DNA of 19,823 nt, from NCBI GenBank assembly GCA_030145945.1, contig JASLDK010000413.1:1-19823 (forward strand), given 5' to 3'. This stretch comes from Nocardioides sp. GTDB lineage: Bacteria; Actinomycetota; Actinomycetes; Propionibacteriales; Nocardioidaceae. Below are positions 6,257 to 12,343 of this stretch, one piece after another. Each line of letters starts with the position of its first letter. Position 1 is the stretch's first letter. The notes under the pieces were generated by a model, which was not told the DNA's origin, searched no databases, and was given only the letters and a program-made list of their open reading frames with translations. The position numbers and the translations under genes are program-made.

Positions 6257-6841
6257 ATGGCTGGCGCGCACACCTCGACGTTGCGCGACCGCCTCCTGGA
6301 GTCCGCCGTACGCCTGACGACGGAGAGCGGTTGGGCCAAGGTCACCATGACCCGTCTCGCCGACGACGTCGGCGTCAGTCGGCAGACGGTCTACAACGAG
6401 ATCGGCACCAAGAACGACCTCGCGGCCGCGATGGTGCTGCGCGAGCTCGACCGGTTCCTCGCCGGCGTCACTCGTTCGTTCGACGAGAACCCCGACGACC
6501 TGATCGGCGCCATCCGCGACTCGTCGCGGCGCGTCCTCAAGTACGCCCAGGACAACGCGCTCCTGCACGCCGTCGTCTCCGCCACGCACGGGGCTGACAC
6601 CGAGCTCCTGCCTCTGCTCACCACCCACGCCGAGTTCCTCCTCGAGGGCGCCAAGCTGGTGGTGCGCGATCGGGTGGCGGCGTACGACGTCGCGATCGAG
6701 CCGGAGCGTCTCGACGCCAGCATCGACATGGTCGTGCGGCTGGTGCTCAGTCATGTCATGCAGCCCTCGGGTGATCCGGCGAAGACCGGGGACGACATCG
6801 CGTGGATCGCCGAGCGCGTGCTGGGAACGACTCCTCGCTGA
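6257..6841 (+). CDS. TetR-family transcriptional regulator
   Basis: 194 residues from the ATG at 6257. An in-frame GTG at 6197 would add 20 residues but gives an N-terminus unlike the family. The N-terminal helix-turn-helix covers about residues 8-55, with the recognition region VTMTRLADDVGVSRQTVYNEIGTKNDL typical of TetR. The C-terminal helical half is the ligand and dimer domain. It closes the alkane cluster 63 bp after the ferredoxin. In Dietzia a TetR protein (AlkX) encoded next to the AlkB-rubredoxin gene represses that gene and responds to fatty acids. By analogy this protein probably binds the repeat at 4404-4463; that role is inferred from position. Confidence 0.9.
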   Translation: MAGAHTSTLRDRLLESAVRLTTESGWAKVTMTRLADDVGVSRQTVYNEIGTKNDLAAAMVLRELDRFLAGVTRSFDENPDDLIGAIRDSSRRVLKYAQDNALLHAVVSATHGADTELLPLLTTHAEFLLEGAKLVVRDRVAAYDVAIEPERLDASIDMVVRLVLSHVMQPSGDPAKTGDDIAWIAERVLGTTPR

Positions 6842-6911
6842 TGCGACATGCCTTAACCTTCACCCCAGAGCCACCGGGAGGGTTGGCCTGAGGCGGAAGG
6901 GACGTGGGGCG

Positions 6912-8162
6912 ATGCAGCATGCCCGGATCGCGCGTCTCGGCGTACGCCTGACGGCGGGTGTCGCCGTCGTCGCCCTCGCCGCCTGCGGGACTTCCGACAA
7001 GGGCGCCAAGAAGCCGCCGAAGCCGGTCCCGTCTGCGGACACCTCCGCGGTCGCCACGTCCTCTGCGTCGAGCGGGGGTACGGCGGTCCCGGTCGCCGAC
7101 CCCGCGCACGCGGTGCCGCCGCCCGGCGCCTTCGACGGCAAGCAGTACGGCGACGACCTGCTGCTGGTCTCGGCCGACACGATCTCCAAGGACGACCTCG
7201 CGAAGATCACTGCGGTGACGGTCCACAAGAAGCCGGGCGTCGCGCAATACACCCGCCTCTCGGTCGGCCAGTTCTCCGACGAGAACAAGCTGTTCAACAT
7301 CGCCGCCGTCGACCCGGGCGAATACCGCCGCTTCACCGGCCCGCAGTCCGCCACCTTCCAGGAGCAGTGGGATCGGGTTGCCGGCGGCGAGATTGCCGTC
7401 GCGGACCGGCTCAAGGACGAGTTGCCGATCGGCAAGGACGACTACATCGCGGTCGACGAGGAGAAGATCCATCTCGGCGCCTGGTCGCCGGGTGGTGTCG
7501 ACGGCATCGACGCGGTGGTCAACCAGAAGTGGGGTGACGCGCTCGGGCTGGTGGATGACAACGCCGTGCTGATCAACACCGGTCTGTCGTCGCCGCAGGT
7601 CGTGCGTTCCAAGATCGAGAAGGTCTTCGGCAAGGAGCGCTTCTCGATCAGCGCCCTCGACATCGTCGCCCAGAGCGGAATCGACCCCGGCACCTATCAG
7701 CAGGCGATCCCCGTCGGTGCCTTCAGCGATGCGGTCGGCGTCTTCCGCTACACCCCGATCGGCGGCGGCCGGATCGCCCCCGACCCGGCCTGGGTCAAGT
7801 CCCACATCGTCACCGAGGCCGTCCCGATCCTGGGTTCGGTCACCTGCAACAAGTACATGATGCCGCAGTTGAAGGCGGCGCTCGCGGACATCGTCGACAG
7901 GAAGCTGGCCGACAAGATCCACCCGGGCGAGTACGCCGGCTGCTACTACCCCCGTTTCATCGCGGGCTCGACCCAGCTCTCCAACCATTCGTACGGTCTC
8001 GCGCTCGACTTCAACGTCCCCGGCAACCAACGGGGGACCGTCGGGCAGATGGACCGCGTCGTGGTGGCGGTCTTCAAGAAGTGGGGCTTTGCCTGGGGCG
8101 GCGACTGGGCCTACACCGACCCGATGCACTTCGAGGTTGCCAAGATCGTCAACCCCGGCTGA
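6912..8162 (+). CDS. Lipoprotein with C-terminal M15 peptidase (D-Ala-D-Ala carboxypeptidase-like) domain
   Basis: 416 residues from the ATG at 6912, with GGAAGGG upstream at 6895-6901. A signal peptide ends in a lipobox (VVALAAC, C25), followed by a Lys/Pro/Ser-rich linker, so the protein should be anchored outside the membrane. The C-terminal 100 or so residues carry the zinc motif of M15/VanY peptidases: H359-SYGLAL-D366, then GGDWAYTDPMHFE with H406. This predicts cleavage of peptidoglycan stem peptides. Residues about 70-250 form a separate domain (VDPGEYRRFTG, GEIAVADRLKDELPIGKDDYIAV) that vaguely resembles the extracytoplasmic core of MacB/FtsX-type ABC permeases. That resemblance is only an impression from pattern. 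A -10-like TAACCT lies at 6854-6859. Confidence 0.85.
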   Translation: MQHARIARLGVRLTAGVAVVALAACGTSDKGAKKPPKPVPSADTSAVATSSASSGGTAVPVADPAHAVPPPGAFDGKQYGDDLLLVSADTISKDDLAKITAVTVHKKPGVAQYTRLSVGQFSDENKLFNIAAVDPGEYRRFTGPQSATFQEQWDRVAGGEIAVADRLKDELPIGKDDYIAVDEEKIHLGAWSPGGVDGIDAVVNQKWGDALGLVDDNAVLINTGLSSPQVVRSKIEKVFGKERFSISALDIVAQSGIDPGTYQQAIPVGAFSDAVGVFRYTPIGGGRIAPDPAWVKSHIVTEAVPILGSVTCNKYMMPQLKAALADIVDRKLADKIHPGEYAGCYYPRFIAGSTQLSNHSYGLALDFNVPGNQRGTVGQMDRVVVAVFKKWGFAWGGDWAYTDPMHFEVAKIVNPG

Positions 8163-8197
8163 GCTTTCGGGAGGCGCAGGGACTACGGCGCAGACGC

Positions 8198-8214
8198 TGA
8201 CACCACTGCTGTCA
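8198..8214. promoter_or_regulatory. TGACA-N7-TGTCA dyad upstream of mcr
   Basis: A 17 bp inverted repeat, TGACA-CCACTGC-TGTCA, ends 22 bp before the mcr ATG. It has the same arms and the same 7 bp spacing as the dyad in the merR-fadA promoter region (12254-12270). A -10-like CAGGAT lies at 8225-8230, six bases before the ATG, so the dyad would overlap the -35 region of a leaderless mcr transcript. Confidence 0.5.
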
Positions 8215-8236
8215 CCTTCCGTGGCAGGATGCGCCC

Positions 8237-9400
8237 ATGACGTTCGAACTGGGTCAGGGAACCGGTCCGCTCAAGGGCCTCAAGGTCGTCGAGATCGCCG
8301 GGATCGGGCCCAGCCCGCACGCCTGCATGATCCTCGCCGACCTCGGCGCCGACGTGATCCGGGTGGAGCGGCCCGGCGGTCAGATGCTGACCGGTGGATC
8401 GCACGACCTGCTCAACCGCGGTCGTCCCAGCGTTGCGCTCAACCTCAAGGACCCCGAGGCTGTGACGACCGTGCTCGACCTCGTCGCTGAGGCCGACGTA
8501 CTCGTCGAGGGCATGCGCCCCGGCGTCGCCGAACGGCTCGGCTTCGGCCCTGACGTCTGCCTCGAACGCAACCCGCGACTCGTCTTCGCGCGGATGACCG
8601 GGTGGGGGCAGGACGGCCCCTGGTCGCAGGCCGCCGGGCACGACATGAACTACATCGCCATCACCGGCACCCTCCACGGACTCGGCCAGACCAAGGACAA
8701 GCCGCAGTTCCCGACCAACCTCGTCGGCGACTTCGGCGGCGGGTCGACGTACCTCGTCATCGGGATCCTGGCCGCGATCTTCGAGGCCAAGGCATCCGGC
8801 CAGGGTCAGGTCGTCGACGCCGCGATCGTGGACGGTACGGCGAACCTCAACGCGATGACGTCCGCCTTCCTGGCCGGCGGCGGGTTCAAGGAGGAGCGGG
8901 CCGCGAACCTCCTCGACGGCGGCGCGCCGTACTACGACCTCTACGAGACCGCCGACGGCGAGCACATGTCCGTGGGTGCGCTGGAGCCGCAGTTCTATGA
9001 CCTGTTTGTCGAGCTGCTCGGCATCAAGGACACCGTCCCCGACCGCTGGGACGTGTCCAAGACCGACGAACTGCGTGCCCTGCTGACCGCGACCTTCAAG
9101 ACCAAGTCGCGTGACGAGTGGTGCGCCATCTTCGACGGCACCGACGCCTGCGTCGCGCCCGTGCTGCGGATGAGCGAGGCCAAGGACCATCCGCACATCA
9201 AGGGCCGCGAGATCTTCGTCGAGCACGAAGGCATCGTGCAGCCGCAGCCCGCCCCGCGGTTCTCGCGCACCAAGGCGACCCTCTCGCACCCGCCCGCCCC
9301 CGGTGCTGGCGCCCACACCCGCGAGGCCCTCGCTGCGTGGGGAGTCGCCGACGTCGACGGGCTGATCGACCGTGGTGTGGCGGTGCAGCTCGAGGGCTGA
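8237..9400 (+). CDS. mcr: Alpha-methylacyl-CoA racemase (CaiB/BaiF family III CoA-transferase fold)
   Basis: 387 residues. It epimerises (2R)- and (2S)-2-methylacyl-CoA thioesters so that branched chains can enter beta-oxidation. The family pattern is clear from LKGLKVVEIAGIGPSPHA to the end. The residues matching the racemase triad are H135 (GHDMNYIA), D165 (LVGDFGGG) and E250 (ALEPQFY). They are spaced exactly as H126, D156 and E241 of the Mycobacterium tuberculosis enzyme, shifted by nine. The block LLDGGAPYYDLYETADG is also typical. True CoA-transferases of the fold keep the Asp but not this His/Glu pair, so racemase is preferred. The ATG at 8237 has no ribosome-binding site but has a -10-like CAGGAT six bases upstream. 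A dyad shared with the fadA promoter region precedes it. Confidence 0.9.
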   Translation: MTFELGQGTGPLKGLKVVEIAGIGPSPHACMILADLGADVIRVERPGGQMLTGGSHDLLNRGRPSVALNLKDPEAVTTVLDLVAEADVLVEGMRPGVAERLGFGPDVCLERNPRLVFARMTGWGQDGPWSQAAGHDMNYIAITGTLHGLGQTKDKPQFPTNLVGDFGGGSTYLVIGILAAIFEAKASGQGQVVDAAIVDGTANLNAMTSAFLAGGGFKEERAANLLDGGAPYYDLYETADGEHMSVGALEPQFYDLFVELLGIKDTVPDRWDVSKTDELRALLTATFKTKSRDEWCAIFDGTDACVAPVLRMSEAKDHPHIKGREIFVEHEGIVQPQPAPRFSRTKATLSHPPAPGAGAHTREALAAWGVADVDGLIDRGVAVQLEG

Positions 9401-9425
9401 TCGCGGCGGCCGGCCGACGTACTGG

Positions 9426-9535
9426 TGTAACACGCTGTCCACCTGACTACCGAGCACTTCACGGCACTGGATCGGCCGAAATCCGGCGATCGAGTGCCGT
9501 CAACCGCCGGGCAGTCAGGTGGACAGCGTGTTACA
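9426..9535. repeat. 110 bp gapless near-perfect palindrome (MITE-like or giant hairpin)
   Basis: The outer 23 bp are perfectly inverted, 9426-9448 against 9513-9535, beginning TGTAACACGCTGTCC. The symmetry continues without any gap to the centre at 9480/9481. By hand alignment 45 of 55 positions pair, including a perfect inner block (ACGGCACT). There is no open frame inside, no clear target duplication at the ends, and no T-run after it. It could be a non-autonomous palindromic element, a bidirectional terminator for mcr, or a protein-binding structure. Confidence 0.85.
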
Positions 9536-9586
9536 ACCCACACGCCGCCGCCCCGGCACGATGCGGGCATTCGCCCACCTGATCGC

Positions 9587-9772
9587 TAGGCTGGACGTAC
9601 CGATCCGGCCAGTCTTGCCCCGGATCCCGGCACGTCCGTCAGGTTCGCCCGACGGACATCGCCCCTCACCAGAGGCACCGCTTCACCGCCTGTCACCGGA
9701 CAGGCAGCACGGCGAGACGCCCACCCAAGGGGCCCGCCGCGCGAAGTGTCGTGCGCCCCGGAGAGATACACC
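9587..9772 (+). promoter_or_regulatory. Promoter and structured 5' leader of the DEAD-box helicase
   Basis: TAGGCT (9587-9592) is a candidate -10, placing the start near 9599. The 170 or so nt leader then contains three perfect 7 bp stems in a row: GATCCGG/CCGGATC (9602-9608 with 9620-9626), GTCCGTC/GACGGAC (9634-9640 with 9651-9657) and GCCTGTC/GACAGGC (9688-9694 with 9699-9705, loop ACCG). A small GGCG-AGA-CGCC hairpin follows at 9711-9721. GGGGC (9729-9733) can pair with GCCCC (9755-9759), which abuts the ribosome-binding site GGAGAG (9760-9765). Long leaders are common on cold-induced helicase genes. No known riboswitch was recognised. Confidence 0.5.
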
Positions 9773-11368
9773 GTGCCCAGCACCACCACGCCCACGTTCG
9801 CCGATCTCGGCGTACCCACTGCACTTCTCAGCGTCCTCGAGGCCGACGGGATCACCGTCCCGACGCCGATCCAGGCCGCGACCCTGCCCGACTCCCTGAA
9901 GGGCCGCGACGTCCTCGGCCGAGGACGCACCGGCTCCGGGAAGACCTACGCGTTCGGCATCCCGTTGGTCGCGCGCCTCGTCGCCGACGGTACGACGAAG
10001 CGGCCGGCGCCCAAGCGGCCCCGCGCGCTCGTCCTGGCGCCGACCCGTGAGCTCGCGAGCCAGATCGCGGCGACTGTCGCGCCGCTGGCCAAGGCTGTTG
10101 GCCTGCGCACCACCACCGTCTTCGGTGGTGTCGGCCAGGGCCCGCAGGTCAACGCGCTGCGCGACGGCGTCGACATCCTCATCGCCTGCCCCGGCCGGCT
10201 CGAGGACCTGATCGGCCAGGGCCACTGCAGCTTGGCCGACGTCCAGGTCACCGTGCTCGACGAGGCCGACCACATGGCCGACCTCGGCTTCCTGCCCGGC
10301 GTACGCCGTCTGCTCGACCAGACCCCCAAGGGCGGTCAGCGGATGCTGTTCTCCGCGACGCTGGACAACGCGATCGACGTCCTCGTCAAGCGATTCCTGG
10401 TCAACCCGGCCGTCCACGAGGCCGACTCGGCCCAGTCGCCGGTCGCCAAGATGGACCACCACGTGCTGCACGTCGAGCGCGACCTGCGCCTGCCCGTGCT
10501 GATCGACCTGGTCAGCGCACCCGGCCGCACGGTCGTCTTCACGCGCACGAAGTACGGCGCCAAGGCGCTCGCCCGCCAGCTCAACAAGAACGGGGTCCCG
10601 GCGGTCGACCTGCACGGCAACCTCAGCCAGGGCGCCCGCACCCGCAACATGGAGGCCTTCCACTCGGGCGCCGCCTCGACGTTGGTCGCGACCGACATCG
10701 CGGCGCGCGGCATCCACGTCGACGACGTCTCGCTGGTCGTCCACGCGGACCCGCCGGCCGAGCACAAGGCCTACCTGCACCGTTCCGGTCGTACGGCGCG
10801 CGCCGGTGCCGCCGGCACCGTGATCACGCTGATGACCAGCGAGCAGCGCGGCGACGTGCGTGCCCTGACCCGGGCTGCGGGCATCACCCCGACCACCACC
10901 CGGATCTCCGACACCGAGCACCCGGTGCTGCAGGAGCTGGCCCCCGGCGAGCGCACCCGCCCGGGCGGGATCGAGCTGTCCGCCCCGGTCAGCGCCCCCG
11001 GCGCCGGTGCGAAGCGGTCTGGTGGCAACCGTCCGGGCAGCCGCGCGCGAGCCCGGTCGCGTGCCGAGCAGGGCGGCGGCCAGGGCGGTCAGCGCAGCGG
11101 TCAGGGCCAGAAGTCAGGTGCCAAGGCGGCCCAGAAGCCTGGCCAGAAGCCTGGCCAGAAGCAGGGCCAGAAGCAGGGCACGAAGTCCCCGCAGGGCAGT
11201 GCGAGCTCCGGCCAGAAGTCGGCTCAGCGGTCCGGCGCGGGCGCGGGCTCGGGCGGCCAGCGCGCTGGCGGCCAGCGCTCCGGCGGCAATCGGTCGCGCT
11301 CCCGCGGCACCGGCGCCGGATCGAGTGGCGGCCACAGCGCCGCCGGCTTCAGCTCCGGGCGCCGCTGA
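9773..11368 (+). CDS. DEAD-box ATP-dependent RNA helicase (RhlE/DeaD-like) with basic low-complexity tail
   Basis: 531 residues from the GTG at 9773, chosen because GGAGAG (9760-9765) lies seven bases upstream; an in-frame GTG at 9746 has no such site. Helicase motifs in order: Q motif (PTPIQAATL), motif I GRTGSGKT (51-58, K57), PTRELA, CPGR (usually TPGR), DEAD (163-166), SAT (194-196), ATDIAARGIH, and HRSGRTARAG (336-345). It would unwind structured RNA in cold adaptation, ribosome assembly or mRNA decay. After about residue 410 the tail is rich in Gly, Gln, Arg, Lys and Ser. It includes a 12 bp tandem repeat coding for GQKP/GQKQ, and probably binds RNA non-specifically. Confidence 0.95.
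   Translation: MPSTTTPTFADLGVPTALLSVLEADGITVPTPIQAATLPDSLKGRDVLGRGRTGSGKTYAFGIPLVARLVADGTTKRPAPKRPRALVLAPTRELASQIAATVAPLAKAVGLRTTTVFGGVGQGPQVNALRDGVDILIACPGRLEDLIGQGHCSLADVQVTVLDEADHMADLGFLPGVRRLLDQTPKGGQRMLFSATLDNAIDVLVKRFLVNPAVHEADSAQSPVAKMDHHVLHVERDLRLPVLIDLVSAPGRTVVFTRTKYGAKALARQLNKNGVPAVDLHGNLSQGARTRNMEAFHSGAASTLVATDIAARGIHVDDVSLVVHADPPAEHKAYLHRSGRTARAGAAGTVITLMTSEQRGDVRALTRAAGITPTTTRISDTEHPVLQELAPGERTRPGGIELSAPVSAPGAGAKRSGGNRPGSRARARSRAEQGGGQGGQRSGQGQKSGAKAAQKPGQKPGQKQGQKQGTKSPQGSASSGQKSAQRSGAGAGSGGQRAGGQRSGGNRSRSRGTGAGSSGGHSAAGFSSGRR
11131..11178 (+). repeat. 12 bp tandem repeat in the helicase tail
   Basis: Four consecutive 12-mers, two CCAGAAGCCTGG and two CCAGAAGCAGGG, encode a QKPG/QKQG run. 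They are in frame, so copy number can vary without disrupting the protein. Confidence 0.9.
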
Positions 11369-11387
11369 CCCGACGCCGGCCGTCGCC

Positions 11388-11479
11388 GACCCGGCACAAA
11401 CTAGCTTCAGATTCGTCTCGACCCGGCAGAAAGTTTCTGCCGGGTCGAGGCAGTTTTGATGCTTTTTCGAGCCGGGTCG
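11388..11479. repeat. Phased palindromic repeat array, locus 2 (32 bp period), likely terminator
   Basis: This has the same core as at 416-559. Reverse copies start at 11388 (GACCCGGCACAAA) and 11420 (GACCCGGCAGAAA), 32 bp apart. Forward copies start at 11434 (TTTCTGCCGGGTC) and 11466 (diverged TTCGAGCCGGGTC), also 32 bp apart. The inner pair is a perfect 16 bp inverted repeat, 11417-11432 with 11434-11449, around a single G. T-runs at 11453-11456 and 11463-11467 follow on the plus strand. The hairpin can therefore serve as an intrinsic terminator for the helicase gene, between two convergent genes. Confidence 0.85.
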
Positions 11480-11492
11480 GTGGAATGGGGGA

Positions 11493-12254
11493 TCAGCGCG
11501 GGCGCGGGGTCCGCGCCGCGCGGGCGACGGCCGACTCGTACGCCGTGACCAGACCGCCCACCGAGAGTGGCTTGAGCCGCTCCATGATCTCGCGGAAATG
11601 CTCGGACGACCCGGCGCCGTCGTACCGCGGAGCGAGCTGGTCGTTGATCATCTCGTAGAGCTCCTTGGCCATCTGCTCGCCGTGCTCCTGATAGATCGAC
11701 GCGGCCGCGACGGCGACCTCGCGTGGGAAGCCGAGCTCGACCAGACGCAGGCCGAGGGAGAGCTGGTTGCTGGCGACGAGGTACGCCGAACCGCGCAGGC
11801 GCAGCACGCCGAGGGCCTGCAGCGTGGCGATGTCCTCTGCCGTCAGCGGCCGGCCGGCCTTGGTCTCGAGCTGGTCGCGGTCCATCTCGACGGGCAGGTC
11901 GGACTGCCAGGGGGCGAGCATGGTGCGGGCGAGGGCGATGTCCTCGGGGGTGGCGTCGTCGGGGATGCCGGCGACGTACCGCTCGATGGCGGACAGGGTG
12001 AACCCATGGCTCTGGAGCTCGAGGACGAGCTCGATCCGGGCGATGTGGACGGGCGAGTAGTAGCCCGACCGGCCGCGCCGGATGGGCGGAGGGACGAGCC
12101 CGCGGGTGGTGTAGAAGCGAACGGTGCGCACGGTGAGGCCGACGCGTGCGGTGAGCTCGTCGAGGGTGAGCAGCTCGTCCCCGGCGGTGCCCTCGGGCGG
12201 GGTGCCGGATGCGTCGTGGGTCACACCGTCGCTCGGCCCCTCGCTCTTGACCAT
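11493..12254 (-). CDS. MerR-family transcriptional regulator
   Basis: 253 residues from the ATG at 12252-12254. An upstream in-frame ATG at 12335 would read through the promoter and is rejected. A 28-residue acidic, Gly-rich N-terminus precedes the MerR winged helix: LTLDELTARVGLTVRTVRFYTTRGLVPPP, GYYSPVHIARIELVLELQSHGFTLSAIERYV (about 29-97). The long C-terminal part lacks the cysteines of metal sensors and probably binds a small ligand such as an acyl-CoA (inference). It is divergent from fadA-fadB, and its start codon overlaps a 17 bp dyad. A -10-like CACTAT sits seven bases before the ATG on the minus strand, with TTGTCC 16 bp further up, suggesting a leaderless, self-regulated transcript. 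Confidence 0.9.
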   Translation of the reverse strand: MVKSEGPSDGVTHDASGTPPEGTAGDELLTLDELTARVGLTVRTVRFYTTRGLVPPPIRRGRSGYYSPVHIARIELVLELQSHGFTLSAIERYVAGIPDDATPEDIALARTMLAPWQSDLPVEMDRDQLETKAGRPLTAEDIATLQALGVLRLRGSAYLVASNQLSLGLRLVELGFPREVAVAAASIYQEHGEQMAKELYEMINDQLAPRYDGAGSSEHFREIMERLKPLSVGGLVTAYESAVARAARTPRPR

Positions 12255-12289
12255 GACAGTAATAGTGTCACAATCACTGGTGGGGACAA
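12247..12289. promoter_or_regulatory. Divergent merR/fadA promoters with central dyad
   Basis: The dyad TGACA-GTAATAG-TGTCA occupies 12254-12270. On the plus strand TTGACC (12247-12252) and CACAAT (12269-12274), 16 bp apart, would drive fadA, with the dyad in the spacer as in MerR-controlled promoters. On the minus strand TTGTCC (12289-12284) and CACTAT (12267-12262), also 16 bp apart, would drive merR. The two -10 elements lie within or at the edge of the same dyad, so one bound regulator could control both directions. Confidence 0.55.
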
Positions 12290-12320
12290 CCCCGCACCAC
12301 GCCCAACGCCAGGCAAGAAC

Positions 12321-12333
12321 ACCCGGCAGAAAC
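12321..12333 (+). repeat. Isolated copy of the intergenic repeat core in the fadA leader
   Basis: CACCCGGCAGAAA, read from 12320, matches the core GACCCGGCAGAAA of the two phased arrays in 12 of 13 positions. The 12320 base is C in place of G, and the matched bases run ACCCGGCAGAAAC at 12321-12333. It lies directly before the ribosome-binding site AAGGA (12334-12338). No 32 bp partner is seen. Confidence 0.45.
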
Positions 12334-12343
12334 AAGGACGGTC

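Larger units (their letters stand above)
9401..9772. other. 372 bp non-coding region between mcr and the helicase
   Basis: No credible gene lies here; open frames through it lack coding bias and run into the helicase in the wrong frame. It holds a 110 bp palindrome (9426-9535), a likely promoter near 9587 and a structured helicase leader. Confidence 0.8.

Noticed and set aside
9426..9535. Insertion sequence with transposase
   Set aside because: Too short and without an open frame; at most a non-autonomous element.
9746..9772. Helicase start at the GTG at 9746
   Set aside because: No ribosome-binding site precedes it, whereas GGAGAG precedes the GTG at 9773 at ideal spacing.
9519..9899. Open frame reading from the palindrome into the helicase
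   Set aside because: Pro/Arg/Ser-rich, overlaps the true helicase start in another frame, and lacks a ribosome-binding site.
12255..12335. N-terminal extension of the MerR protein to the ATG at 12335
   Set aside because: The added residues are translated promoter sequence (both -10/-35 pairs and the dyad); the ATG at 12254 fits better.
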